Below the pieces are notes generated by a model. That model had not been told where the DNA came from, searched no databases, and saw only the letters and a list, made by a program, of their open reading frames with translations. Positions 54,287 to 63,193 of a DNA stretch of 64,000 bases are shown here, piece by piece. The translations under genes were made by a program, and so were the position numbers. Origin of the DNA: DAOUAM01 sp034433305 (lineage in GTDB: Bacteria; Chloroflexota; Dehalococcoidia; Lucifugimonadales; DAOUAM01); contig DAOUAM010000054.1 in NCBI GenBank assembly GCA_034433305.1, forward strand, positions 1 to 64,000. Direction: 5' to 3'. Within the stretch, counting starts at the first letter, position 1; every line of letters starts with the position of its first letter.

Positions 54287-54615
54287 TGCTGACCACCCTT
54301 GGGGCTGACCTTCTCCATAAACCTCGCTCTAAGCTCACTGTCCTTGATGTTGAGTTGGCGGTGCAGGGCCACAGCGTTCACACAGGCGTCCGGCCCGGGG
54401 TAAAACGGGTCCACGTGGGTTGTCCACAGCAACTGGAACTGGCGGGCGGCGTCCAGGAACGCCTCCCGCGACTCAAGGTATGCCTGGGCGCGCTCCTGGG
54501 AGTTGCTGAAGTTCTCCAGGTTGGCCAGGATGGCGAGAATAGCCGCACCCACGGCGGCGATGAGAGAGATTCTCCAGGAGGCCCATCCAGAAGCTCCTCG
54601 TCGGCTCCACCGCAT
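54283..54615 (-). CDS. 3' part of a frameshifted 2-TM SLATT/DUF4231-like protein
   Basis: 110 aa when read alone. Contains the second TM helix (ISLIAAVGAAILAILANLE) and a long amphipathic helix (SQERAQAYLESREAFLDAARQFQLLW) ending DSELRARFMEKVSPKGGQQ. It has no ribosome site before its ATG and overlaps the upstream frame by 143 nt, so it is probably not translated independently. Adding one TC unit to the (TC)4 tract joins it to the upstream part as ...LLENLSLIAAVGAAILA... Confidence 0.6.
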   Translation of the reverse strand: MRWSRRGASGWASWRISLIAAVGAAILAILANLENFSNSQERAQAYLESREAFLDAARQFQLLWTTHVDPFYPGPDACVNAVALHRQLNIKDSELRARFMEKVSPKGGQQ

Positions 54616-54952
54616 TGACGTAGGCGGCCAGGAGGTTCAGGATGGCGACAACGCCCGTGCTGATTATTATGGTCCAGCGCCATCTCCTGTGGGACCTGGT
54701 GTACTCCTTATACCGCTCCACGCACAGGTTGGAGGAATTGTAGAACTCCATCAAGATGTTGGTATAGGTCTCGTGGACCCGGCTTATAAACTCTTTGCGT
54801 TGCTCCTCGGTCCGATTAGGCTCAGCCCAGGCTTCTCTGCGGGCCTCGACCAGGGCACCATCGAGGAGCGGCTCAGGCCGTTCCGGGGCAGTCGCCGGCC
54901 CTGGGGCCACAGGCCCGACTGGCCCAACGCGGTGTCCTCTGTCATCGTCCAT
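54473..54952 (-). CDS. 5' part of a frameshifted 2-TM SLATT/DUF4231-like protein
   Basis: 159 aa as read; the last ~40 residues are frameshift product. A helical N-terminal part (RTEEQRKEFISRVHETYTNILMEFYNSSNL) and a basic turn (RSHRRWR) precede the first TM (TIIISTGVVAILNLLAAYVNAVE). This is the SLATT/DUF4231 layout, a membrane effector fold known from nucleotide-linked defence systems. AGGAG precedes the ATG at 54952. The repaired protein would be 223 aa. Family call is by layout, not by homology search. Confidence 0.55.
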   Translation of the reverse strand: MDDDRGHRVGPVGPVAPGPATAPERPEPLLDGALVEARREAWAEPNRTEEQRKEFISRVHETYTNILMEFYNSSNLCVERYKEYTRSHRRWRWTIIISTGVVAILNLLAAYVNAVEPTRSFWMGLLENLSHRRRGCGYSRHPGQPGELQQLPGARPGIP

Positions 54953-55240
54953 CCTGAGCTCCTAATGCCCCAGGGACGCTAGGACTACGCTGGCCGCTCC
55001 TCTCTACATTCAGCCCGCCAACATGAGGGACTGCCCATCCAGGCCGCCAGGAACGCAGCTTTGCCCTTCCTGGATGGACTAGTTACTCCGACATAATTCT
55101 TATGTCAAGTGCCACTGCAACCCTCTTATTCGTCCGTCGCCTGGCATCGTGCGCCGGCCGACCCGCCGCCATGACTGGCCCATTTCCCCCGCGCAGTCAG
55201 ACAGCGCGGCCAGCAAATCGCTCGGGAGGAGGGGTAGTGG

Positions 55241-55576
55241 CTACTTTTTCTTCCAGTCCCTGGCCCAGTTGGCGTCGGTGGGCCAGATGTTGTGGGCGCC
55301 CCGGCCCGCCCCCTTGGGGCCTTCGACGCGCCAGTCCTTCGTGGCATCACGCCACTTGATGAAGTGGGGCTGCTTCAGGTGTTCCTGGAAGGCGGCCTCG
55401 TCCCTGTACACCTCGTACAGCCAGATGCGATTGGGGTCCTCCCCGTCCTGGACGACGTCGAAGCGCAGGCAGCCTGGCTCGTTCTTCACCGACCCCTCGG
55501 CATCGGCGATCATTTCCTTGATGAACTGCTCCTTGAAGCCCGGCTTTATCTGGATAGGCGCCACGATAACGTACAT
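55241..55576 (-). CDS. Antibiotic biosynthesis monooxygenase (ABM) domain protein
   Basis: 111-aa ferredoxin-like dimeric barrel: MYVIVAPIQIKPGFKEQFIKEMIADAEGSVKNEPGCLRFDVVQD, then WLYEVYRDEAAFQEHLKQPHFIKW. Members include quinol monooxygenase YgiN and heme-degrading IsdG-types; key heme residues are not diagnostic here. Small monocistronic or first-position gene. Confidence 0.9.
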   Translation of the reverse strand: MYVIVAPIQIKPGFKEQFIKEMIADAEGSVKNEPGCLRFDVVQDGEDPNRIWLYEVYRDEAAFQEHLKQPHFIKWRDATKDWRVEGPKGAGRGAHNIWPTDANWARDWKKK

Positions 55577-55650
55577 TGCTCCTCCTCACTTGTAAAGTGC
55601 AGCGCGGCCCTGGTATGACCTGCCGCTCCTGGACCTGAGGGCGCCGGCCC

Positions 55651-56856
55651 TCATGAGTCCTGGTGCTCGGCCAGCGTGCGGCTGGCGGCGGCGACGCCGG
55701 CCCCGCGAGGCACCTCGTAGCCGCACCGAGGCAGGACTTCCTCCAGCGCGGCCAGCAGCGCCAGGACGAACTCCCCCTTGCTGGACTCGCCCATCAGGCC
55801 GATGCGCCAGACCTTGCCGGCAAGCTCGCCCAGGCCGCGGCCAATCTCGATGCTGTACTGGCGCAGCAGGGCCTGCCGTACCCTGGCCTCGTCGGTGCCA
55901 TCCGGTACCCAGACCAGGGTTATCTGGTCCAGGGCGTACTCCTCGGGCACCACGGGCCTCAGGCCCAGGGCCTGGAGGCCAGCGCGCAGCGCCGAGGCGT
56001 TGCGGCGGTGCCGCTGGAAGCGTCGCTCCAGCCCCTCCTCCAGCACCATGCGCAGTGCCTCCCTCAGCGCCAGCAGCATGCTCACCGGCGCGGTGTGGTG
56101 GTAAACGCGCTCGCTGCCCCAGTACTTCATCAGCAGGCCCAGGTCCAGGTACCACGAGACGGGCCTGGTCTTGCGAGTAGCCACGACGTCCCGCGCCCTG
56201 GGGCTAAGCGCCACCGGCGCCAGCCCGGGAGGGCAGCCCAGGCACTTCTGGGTGGCCGAGTAGGCATAGTCAATGCCCCAGCGGTCCACCGCCACGTCGC
56301 TGCCGCCCAGCGAGGTCACGGCGTCCACTACCAAAAGCGCTCCGTGCTCGCTGGCGAGCCTGGAGATGTCCTCCAGAGGCTGCCTGACGCCCGTGGAGGT
56401 CTCGGCATGCACCGCCATCACCAGCTTCACCCGCGAGTGCTTCTGTAGCTCGGCCTCCAGGACATCGGGCGGGAACGGCCGGCCCCACTGGGCGCGGAGC
56501 GGCACAACCCTGGCGCCCACGCGGCCAGCCATGTCCACCATACGCTCGCCGAAGTAGCCGCATACGCACATGACCGCCACATCGCCAGGCTCCAGGAGGC
56601 TGGTCAGGCCCGCCTCCATGCCTGCGGAGCCGGTGCCCGGCACAGCCAGGGTTATCCCTTCGCTGGTCTGATAGACCTCCCTGAGTAGCGCGGAGATTTC
56701 GTCAAGAATGAGGACGAAGTCTGGGTCGAGGTAGCCCAGCATGGGGGCCATCATGGCCTGGAGCACCCTGGGACTCACATTGCTTGGCCCTGGGCCAAGG
56801 AGAATCCGAGGTGGCACGACAGGCACCCTGGAAGCGGGCAACCGCGCAGGGGTCAT
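55651..56856 (-). CDS. Class V aminotransferase (alanine-glyoxylate/serine-pyruvate type)
   Basis: 401 aa. ILLGPGPSNVSPRVLQAM is the classic N-terminus. AVPGTGSAGMEAGLTSLLEPGD, HAETSTGVRQPLEDI, VVDAVTSLGGSDVAVDRWGIDYAYSATQKCLGCPPGLAP (PLP Lys in TQK) follow. Converts glyoxylate or pyruvate with Ala/Ser donors in photorespiration-like C2 metabolism. Followed downstream by an ABM gene on the same strand. Confidence 0.93.
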   Translation of the reverse strand: MTPARLPASRVPVVPPRILLGPGPSNVSPRVLQAMMAPMLGYLDPDFVLILDEISALLREVYQTSEGITLAVPGTGSAGMEAGLTSLLEPGDVAVMCVCGYFGERMVDMAGRVGARVVPLRAQWGRPFPPDVLEAELQKHSRVKLVMAVHAETSTGVRQPLEDISRLASEHGALLVVDAVTSLGGSDVAVDRWGIDYAYSATQKCLGCPPGLAPVALSPRARDVVATRKTRPVSWYLDLGLLMKYWGSERVYHHTAPVSMLLALREALRMVLEEGLERRFQRHRRNASALRAGLQALGLRPVVPEEYALDQITLVWVPDGTDEARVRQALLRQYSIEIGRGLGELAGKVWRIGLMGESSKGEFVLALLAALEEVLPRCGYEVPRGAGVAAASRTLAEHQDS

Positions 56857-56898
56857 GAGTCCCTCCTTTGGGGCGGCAAAGGCTTTCGCCCGGAGGCG

Positions 56899-57300
56899 CT
56901 AGCGGATGGCCGCGACGCCTGCCTGGGCAGCCAGCTCGTCCTGGTCGGCGGTGCCGCCGCTTCCGCCTATGGCGCCGACGCACACACCGTTGCGGACTAT
57001 GGGCACGGCGCCGGTGCCGGGTATGAGGTCGCCGCCCTCCATCATGACCAGGGAGCGCATTACGGGCGTATCCGCCCGCGCCTGAAGGTCGCGGCTGGGC
57101 ACGCCGAACGCCGCCGACGCCCTGGCCTTGCCCCGAGAGACCGGCGCGGTGCGCCATGGGGCGCCATCCATTCGCACCATGCAGACCAGGTCACCCCGGG
57201 CGTCCACCACCGAAAGGCTCAGTGCCACGCCCATCTCGACAGCCTTCGCCTCCGCCGCTTCCAGCGCCTTCCTGGCTTCAGCCAACGTCAGCCCTGCCAT
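56899..57300 (-). CDS. GlcG/HbpS family heme-binding-like protein
   Basis: 133 aa. LTLAEARKALEAAEAKAVEMGVALSLSVVDARGDLVCMVRMDGAP, SRGKARASAAFGVPS, and the signature GGDLIPGTGAVPIVRNGVCVGAIGGSGGT. Members are glycolate-locus GlcG or heme-degrading HbpS; no signal peptide. Adjacent to an alanine-glyoxylate-type aminotransferase gene on the same strand, which fits glyoxylate metabolism. Confidence 0.92.
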   Translation of the reverse strand: MAGLTLAEARKALEAAEAKAVEMGVALSLSVVDARGDLVCMVRMDGAPWRTAPVSRGKARASAAFGVPSRDLQARADTPVMRSLVMMEGGDLIPGTGAVPIVRNGVCVGAIGGSGGTADQDELAAQAGVAAIR

Positions 57301-57327
57301 AGCTTCCCTCCTTGACGCGAGACTCTC

Positions 57328-58851
57328 CTAGCTGTGATGATGCCGGTTGTAGCGGTCCTCGTACCGCACTATGTCATCCTCGCCCAGATAGCTGCCGGAC
57401 TGGACCTCGATGATCTCCAGGGGGATAATGCCCGGGTTCTCCAGGCGGTGCTTCACCCCCACAGGCACGTAGGCCGACTGGTTCTCCGTGAGCAGAAAGA
57501 CCTCGTCCCCGCGCGTGACCCTGGCCGTGCCCCGGACGACCACCCAGTGCTCCGCCCTGTGGTGGTGCATCTGGAGCGACAGCGCGGCAGAGGGGTTGAT
57601 GGTGAGCCGCTTCACCTGGAAGCCAGGGCCGGAGTCCACGGTCTCGTAGTGGCCCCAGGGGCGATGCACCTTGCGGTGGTTCTCCTGCTCGGCCCGGCCC
57701 TCGGCCTTGAGGCGGCTTACGATCTCCTTCACTTCCTGCACCCGGTCCTTGTGGGCCACCAGCACGGCGTCGGCGGTCTCCACCACTATGACGTCTTTGA
57801 GCCCCACCGCGGCCAACATACGGTGCTTGGCGATGAGGAGAGCGTCCTGCATGGAGCGGGCGTACACATCGCCCTGGATGAGGTTGCCCTCCACGTCCCG
57901 GCTGGCCTCTTCCCACAGGGCCGACCAGGAACCCACATCGGACCAGCCCACGTCCAGCGGCAGGACCACGCAGCCCGAGGTCGCTGAGGGGCCTTGGCCG
58001 TTCGACAGGGCCGGGCTGGCCAGCCTCTCCATGACTGCGTAGTCTATCGAGTCGCTGGGACAGGCGGTGAACAGCTCCGCCTTGGGGCGATAGAAGTCGC
58101 CGTCCCAGTGGCCCTGGGCGTAGGCAGCCCTGCACGCCTCGGCGATGTCAGGCCGGTGGCGCTGGACCTGCTCCAGCCAGACTGAGGCCTTCATCATGAA
58201 GATGCCGCTGTTCCACAGGTAGTCGCCAGACTCCAGGTAGGCCCTGGCCGTGGCGCGGTCCGGCTTCTCCACAAAGGCATCCAGGACGCGGGCCGAGGAG
58301 GCGACTGCCTGTGCCAGCGCTCCGCCTTGATTCGTCGCCATAACGCTGGCCAGGGCCTTGCCCTTCTTGATGTAACCATAGCCCGTGCTGGGCGCCGTGG
58401 GGACGATGCCAAAGGTAACTATATAGCCACACTGGGCCAGGGCCGCTCCCTCCTGCACCGTCCTGCGGAACCCCTCCACATCCTTGATGACGTGGTCGGC
58501 GGGCATGGCCAGCATCACCGGGTCCAGCTCCTGGCCCTGGTGGTTGTCCGACAGCGCCAGCGCCGCCAGGGTCAGGGCTGGCGCCGTGTTGCGGCCCACA
58601 GGCTCCAGAATAATGCGAGACGGCGCCTTGCCCAGGCCGCGCACCTGCTCCGCCGCCAGGAAGCGATGGACTTCGTTGCAGACGATTATGGGGGATGCCA
58701 CGCCTTCCAGGCCATCCAGCCGGGCCAGCGTGTCCTGGAGCATGGTGCGTTTGCTTACCAGGGGAAGGAACTGCTTGGGGTAGTATTCCCTGGAGAGGGG
58801 CCACAGGCGGGTGCCGGAGCCGCCAGCTAGTACCACAGGGTGCAGGGCCAT
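57328..58851 (-). CDS. manC: Mannose-1-phosphate guanylyltransferase / mannose-6-phosphate isomerase
   Basis: 507-aa bifunctional enzyme. N-terminal nucleotidyltransferase: VVLAGGSGTRLWPLSREYYPKQFLPL, DHVIKD and FVEKPD. C-terminal type II isomerase cupin: VHRPWGHYETVDSGPGFQVKRL and QMHHHRAEHWVVVRGTARVTRG. Produces GDP-mannose for surface glycans. The ATG at 58851 has GGAGG at 5-nt spacing. Promoter at 58929-58958. Confidence 0.95.
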   Translation of the reverse strand: MALHPVVLAGGSGTRLWPLSREYYPKQFLPLVSKRTMLQDTLARLDGLEGVASPIIVCNEVHRFLAAEQVRGLGKAPSRIILEPVGRNTAPALTLAALALSDNHQGQELDPVMLAMPADHVIKDVEGFRRTVQEGAALAQCGYIVTFGIVPTAPSTGYGYIKKGKALASVMATNQGGALAQAVASSARVLDAFVEKPDRATARAYLESGDYLWNSGIFMMKASVWLEQVQRHRPDIAEACRAAYAQGHWDGDFYRPKAELFTACPSDSIDYAVMERLASPALSNGQGPSATSGCVVLPLDVGWSDVGSWSALWEEASRDVEGNLIQGDVYARSMQDALLIAKHRMLAAVGLKDVIVVETADAVLVAHKDRVQEVKEIVSRLKAEGRAEQENHRKVHRPWGHYETVDSGPGFQVKRLTINPSAALSLQMHHHRAEHWVVVRGTARVTRGDEVFLLTENQSAYVPVGVKHRLENPGIIPLEIIEVQSGSYLGEDDIVRYEDRYNRHHHS

Positions 58852-58928
58852 GGTCACCTCCGTTCAGCCCGATAGCTCCGAGTCGGCAAGAGGGGCTTCT
58901 CCGGTAGCTTCTGGCCTGACATGCAAGA

Positions 58929-58958
58929 ATTATATGTAGCCATATAATCCCCGGTCAA
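58929..58958 (-). promoter_or_regulatory. Promoter for manC
   Basis: Minus-strand TTGACC and a perfect TATAAT with 18-nt spacing, 77 nt upstream of the manC start. The rest of the 58852-59172 gap holds no gene I can support. Confidence 0.65.
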
Positions 58959-59172
58959 CTTGCGAAAACGTCCGCTTACGTGCCGATGACTCGTGGGCGC
59001 CCGGCCCACTGAGAGGCAAGCCATGTATCATGCCGCCCCTGCTGGAAGGTGGCGGCTGAGTCTCTTCTCCTGTCAGCCCATCGGGGGAGAGGGCTGGCCG
59101 CCTCTTTTCAGCAAGAATGGTACGAGTCCCCCGCTGCCCTCTCTGCCAGTAGCGGTCTGCTAGAATCGGTGT

Positions 59173-60438
59173 ATGGAATACGTGGCAGACCTTCACCTGC
59201 ACTCGGCCTACGCCCGGGCCACCAGCAAGGAGCTGAGCTTCGAGAACCTGGCCCACTGGGCGAAGCTGAAGGGCATTGACCTGCTGGCCAGCGCGGACTT
59301 CACCCACCCGGTCTGGTCCGAGGAGACACGGCGCAAGCTGACTGACCTGGGCAACGGGCTGTACGAGCACGGGGGCGTCAGGTTCGTCCTGGGCACGGAG
59401 GTCAACTGCGCCACACGCCACGGCGGCAAGGGCCGGCGCGTCCACATGCTGCTATTCGCCCCAGGCCTGGACACGGTGGCCCGGATCAACGCCGCCCTTG
59501 CCGGCAAGAGCGACGACCTGGAGCAGGACGGCAGGCCGACCCTCCAGATGTCCCCCAGGGACCTGCTCACCACCGCCCTGGATCTGGACAGCCGGTGCCT
59601 GGTCATACCCGCCCACGTCTGGACGCCCTGGTACGGCGTGTTTGGCTCCTTCTCCGGCTTCGACTCCCTGGAGGAGTGCTTCGGGGACATGGCGGAACAC
59701 ATCCACGCCGTGGAGACTGGGCTTTCCAGCGACCCGGCCATGTGCTGGCGTGTCCCGGAGCTGGACAGCCGGGCCATCGTCTCCTTCTCCGATGCCCACT
59801 CGCTGCCCAGGCTGGGACGCGAGGCCACGGTGTTCGAGGGCGAGCTTTCCTATGACGGCCTGGTACAGGCCATCAAGGCCCAGCGCATCGCCTACACCGT
59901 GGAGTTCTTTCCCGAGGAGGGCAGGTACCACTACTCGGGCCACCGTGAACACGGTGTGCGCTACTCCCCCGAAGAGGTCCAGCGGCACGGCCAGCGCTGC
60001 CCTGTCTGCGGGCGCAGGCTTACCCTGGGGGTGACCTATAGGGTCGAACAGCTTGCCCGGAGGCAGGTCCAGTCCTGGGTGGACGAGCACTCCTTCACCA
60101 GGGCCGACAATGGCCGTCCGCCTTACATAATGCTGGTGGGCCTTCAGCAGGTCATAGCCGAGAGCCTGGGTGTGAGCACCAGCTCAAAGAAGGTCCAGGC
60201 TGAGTACACGCGATTGCTGAGCGAGCTGGGTGCCGAGCTTGTGGTGCTGAAAGACGTCCCGGTGGCGGAGGTCCAGCGCGTAGCCGGCCCACGAGTGGCC
60301 GAGGGCATCGCAAGGGTCCGCCGAGGCGACATCTCCATAGAGCCGGGCTACGACGGCCTGTACGGCATCGTGAAGGTGTGGCCCGACTCGGCGGACACGC
60401 AGGACGAGGCTTCCCAGGGCCGCCTGCCATTGCAGTAG
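59173..60438 (+). CDS. Endonuclease Q-like PHP-domain DNA repair enzyme
   Basis: 421 aa. PHP metal site: VADLHLHSAYARATSKELSFENLAHWAKLKGIDLLASADFTHP. Further ligand segments are FVLGTEVNC, LVIPAHVWTPWYGVFGSFSGFDSLEECFGD, HAVETGLSSDPAMCWRV and IVSFSDAHSLPRLGREATVF. A zinc-ribbon CPVCGRRLTLGV follows in the middle. These match the EndoQ family (formerly a conserved archaeal/Bacillus family). EndoQ nicks 5' of deaminated bases and abasic sites. Single gene. Confidence 0.9.
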   Translation: MEYVADLHLHSAYARATSKELSFENLAHWAKLKGIDLLASADFTHPVWSEETRRKLTDLGNGLYEHGGVRFVLGTEVNCATRHGGKGRRVHMLLFAPGLDTVARINAALAGKSDDLEQDGRPTLQMSPRDLLTTALDLDSRCLVIPAHVWTPWYGVFGSFSGFDSLEECFGDMAEHIHAVETGLSSDPAMCWRVPELDSRAIVSFSDAHSLPRLGREATVFEGELSYDGLVQAIKAQRIAYTVEFFPEEGRYHYSGHREHGVRYSPEEVQRHGQRCPVCGRRLTLGVTYRVEQLARRQVQSWVDEHSFTRADNGRPPYIMLVGLQQVIAESLGVSTSSKKVQAEYTRLLSELGAELVVLKDVPVAEVQRVAGPRVAEGIARVRRGDISIEPGYDGLYGIVKVWPDSADTQDEASQGRLPLQ

Positions 60439-60511
60439 GCGATGCGCGCTGACACCACAGGTCTGCCGCAAAAGGTTATACTATCGCCAGCATTTTACGC
60501 TGGAGGCACTC

Positions 60512-60931
60512 ATGATACATATAACCGAGGAGATGCGGGAGTTGGTCAACAACGCCCTGGCCGACAGGGTGCCCTGTATCCTGGGGACTGCCTCCAGTGA
60601 TGGCAAGCCACAGATCAGCCTCAAGGGCAGCCTCATGGTCTATGATCACGAGACGCTGGCCTACTGGGAGCGCGCGCTGCGGACGGCCCTGGAGAACATC
60701 TCCGAAAACCCTCAGGTTGTAGTCCTGTACCGCAACCCGGACAGGCGCATCAACTGGCGCTTCCACGGCACCGCTAAGGTATACGATTCGGGGCCTGTGC
60801 GCGACGATGTGATGGCCCGCACGGTAAAGGCGGAACTGGACAGGGACCCCGACCGCAAGGGCGTGGCCGTGCTGATCACCGTGGACCGGATAACAGACCT
60901 GTCTGGCAGGGTGCTGCAGCAGCGGGACTGA
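60512..60931 (+). CDS. Pyridoxamine 5'-phosphate oxidase-fold flavoprotein
   Basis: 139-aa split-barrel: ALADRVPCILGTASSDGKPQISLKGSLMVYDHETLAYWERALRTALENISENPQVVVLYRN, followed by WRFHGTAKVYDSGPVRDDV. This general PPOX class binds FMN or F420. No catalytic preference can be read from sequence. A hairpin lies at the RBS region (ccagcattttacgctgg). Confidence 0.88.
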   Translation: MIHITEEMRELVNNALADRVPCILGTASSDGKPQISLKGSLMVYDHETLAYWERALRTALENISENPQVVVLYRNPDRRINWRFHGTAKVYDSGPVRDDVMARTVKAELDRDPDRKGVAVLITVDRITDLSGRVLQQRD

Positions 60932-60941
60932 GCGCGAGGGG

Positions 60942-62261
60942 CTAGGCGCCGCCATCCCCCGCCGGCGTGGCGGCGGGCTGAGGCCGGTACTTGATGGAGA
61001 ACTTGCTCTCCCGGATGCTGAAGCTGGCCAGGCTGGCGCCGGCCAGCAGCGAGCCAGCGATGGCAAAGGGGACGGTGTAGGAGCCGAAGGCGTCGTACAG
61101 GGCGCCTCCCATGTACACGCTGAGCGCCCCACCGGTCTGGTGGGCAAGCGTCACCATTCCGGCCAGCGTGCCCATATGCTTGAGGCCGTACACCTCGGCG
61201 GTCAGGGAGGAGGTAAGTGGCGCCGTGGCAATCCAGGAGAAGCCCGCCACAATGGCAAAGCCCCACAGGGCGATGGGGCCAGGGGCCAGCAGAAGCATGG
61301 CGTAGGCCAGGCCGCGGACGGCGTAGGTGGCCCCCAGCAGGTTCTTGCGGCCCAGCCTGTCGGACCAGGCGCCCACCATCAGGACGCCCAGCACGTTCAG
61401 GCCACTCATGACACCGAAAGCCAGCGCGGCAACCCCCGGCGACGCGCCACGCTCTATGGCGAAGGGCACATAGTGGGCCGAGATGATGGCCGTGGTCATG
61501 CCGCAGACGAAGTACCCGCCCGTGAGTTGCCACATGGGCAGGGACTTGTAGGAGTCCCGCCAGCGGTCAACCTCCAGCGGGCCGCGTGCCTCTTGGGAGG
61601 CCCGCGTGGACGGCGGGCCACTCGCCCCGGTAGGCCCGGAGTCGCCGTCCGGCTGGAGGCCCATCTGCGCGGGGCTGTCCCGCAGCAGGACAAAGGCCAG
61701 GGGCAACGCCAGTCCCAGCACCAGCGCGCCCAGCACTGTCCACGCCAGCCGCCAGTCCGCCGTCTGTATCAGCAACATGGCCAGGGGGACCAGCACCAGC
61801 GAGCCGGCGGACGCGCCGGCTGTGCTGATGCTCAGCGCCACGCCCCTGTTGCGCCGGAACCACCGGGCCAGCACGGCATGCACCGTCACCAGCGAGACCC
61901 CGCTGGCCGCGACGGACATGACCACGCCATATACCACTATAAAGAAGGCTATGTTGCTGGTGCGGGCCAGCAGCAGGGTGCCAGCGCCCAGGACAAACAG
62001 GCTGGTCAGGATAACCTTGCGCCCGCCCAGTCTGTCATAGAGCCGACCTATGAAGGGCTGGCTGAGGCCGTTGACCAGCCAGCCTATGGCAATGGCCAGG
62101 GAGATGGCGCCACGGCTCCACTCCAGGTCCCCGCTCATGGGGATTATGAAAACGCCGGTGCTATTCCTCGCGCCGGTGGAGACCAGCATGGCGAAGGCTG
62201 CGGCAGCTACGATAAGCCAGCCGTAGAATATGCGGCTGCCCACCCTGGATTTCGGCCACAT
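60942..62261 (-). CDS. MFS transporter, monocarboxylate-type
   Basis: 439 aa with 12 TM helices. FYGWLIVAAAAFAMLVSTGARNSTGVFIIPM, PFIGRLYDRLGGRKVIL, RWFRRNRGVALSISTAGASAGSLVLVPL and the SWIATAPLTSSLTAEVYGLKHMGTLAGMVTLAHQTGGAL segment are OFA/MCT-like and resemble the MFS gene at 47.3 kb. A long hydrophilic central loop separates the halves. The ATG at 62261 has AGGAGG upstream. Substrate unknown, probably a carboxylate. Confidence 0.88.
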   Translation of the reverse strand: MWPKSRVGSRIFYGWLIVAAAAFAMLVSTGARNSTGVFIIPMSGDLEWSRGAISLAIAIGWLVNGLSQPFIGRLYDRLGGRKVILTSLFVLGAGTLLLARTSNIAFFIVVYGVVMSVAASGVSLVTVHAVLARWFRRNRGVALSISTAGASAGSLVLVPLAMLLIQTADWRLAWTVLGALVLGLALPLAFVLLRDSPAQMGLQPDGDSGPTGASGPPSTRASQEARGPLEVDRWRDSYKSLPMWQLTGGYFVCGMTTAIISAHYVPFAIERGASPGVAALAFGVMSGLNVLGVLMVGAWSDRLGRKNLLGATYAVRGLAYAMLLLAPGPIALWGFAIVAGFSWIATAPLTSSLTAEVYGLKHMGTLAGMVTLAHQTGGALSVYMGGALYDAFGSYTVPFAIAGSLLAGASLASFSIRESKFSIKYRPQPAATPAGDGGA

Positions 62262-62413
62262 GCTTGCCTCCTGGGATACCCTGCGTGGTAGCCTGTTGAC
62301 TGGAAGTCTAGCACCGCGGACACAGATGGACAAGGCCCCGGGCCGCTGCCGCCGCCTTGCAGGCAGCACAGGCTGTCAGTGCATCCGATTATGCAGAATA
62401 ATACTTAATTCGA

Positions 62414-62440
62414 TTGCAAAATCAGACGTTTCCATACAAT
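62414..62440 (+). promoter_or_regulatory. Possible promoter for the GNAT gene
   Basis: TTGCAA and TACAAT at 15-nt spacing inside a locally AT-rich stretch, 75 nt upstream of the ATG at 62516. The spacing is short, so this is tentative. Confidence 0.35.
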
Positions 62441-62515
62441 AATCACTAGGAACACCATGTGACCTGGGCGCACTCGTGCCACAACATGCTCCAGGGGCGC
62501 TAAGGAGAAGAAGCC

Positions 62516-63112
62516 ATGTCTGAGCAGCGGAGAGTCACACTGAAGCCGGTCACCAGGGAAGACGTCGCGCGGATAAAGAGGTGGCTTGGGGACGAGGAGG
62601 TGGCGGAAAGCTGGTTCGGCAGGTATTCCTACGGCGACCCGGCGCACCTGGGATACCACCCTTCGGAGATGGAGCACGCCTCGGAGTCCGAGTGGGAGCA
62701 TGTGTTCAACAACCCTGAGCACCGCATCTACTCCATCTACAACGAGAGCGGCGAGCACATAGGCGAGGTCCACATAGCCATCGAAGAGTCCCTGGGCGAC
62801 GGCCAGGTATCCATTCTCATAGGGCGCAAGGACCTGTGGCACCAGGGCTACGGCACAGCCGGCATGAGGGCCGCCCTGGACCTGGCGTTTACCGAGCTGG
62901 GCCTGTACCGCGTGTGGGTGGACATCCCTGAGTACAACAAGGCCGCCAGGGCCATGTGCGAGCACCTGGGCTTCATGCACGAAGGGACGCTACGCAAGAG
63001 CCGGCCCCACGAGGGCGCCAGGTTCGACTCCGTGGTAATGGGCATGCTGGCAACCGAGTACACCCAGCGGACTCCTCGCGAGGGCGCTGCTAGCGAAACT
63101 CCACGGGTCTGA
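62516..63112 (+). CDS. GNAT family N-acetyltransferase (RimJ/RimL type)
   Basis: 198 aa. VTLKPVTREDVARIKRWLGDEEVAESWFG and IYNESGEHIGEVHIAIEESLGDGQVSILIGRKDLWHQGYGTAGMRAALDLAF, with Q-G-Y-G-T as the acetyl-CoA loop. VWVDIPEYNKAARAMCEHLGFMHEGTLRK follows and is the typical end of this group. Acetylates a protein or small-molecule amine; target unknown. Confidence 0.92.
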   Translation: MSEQRRVTLKPVTREDVARIKRWLGDEEVAESWFGRYSYGDPAHLGYHPSEMEHASESEWEHVFNNPEHRIYSIYNESGEHIGEVHIAIEESLGDGQVSILIGRKDLWHQGYGTAGMRAALDLAFTELGLYRVWVDIPEYNKAARAMCEHLGFMHEGTLRKSRPHEGARFDSVVMGMLATEYTQRTPREGAASETPRV

Positions 63113-63193
63113 AAGCTGTCCGTGGGCTGTCACTCTTACCCTGGTCTGCCAGTAAGGGAAACGGGCTAACGTCAGGTCCGTGCAGGCGTGGTG

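Noticed and set aside
55241..55576. ABM gene as part of the ParA/2-TM operon
   Set aside because: 288 nt separate them, and an ABM-type enzyme has no evident link to the membrane proteins.
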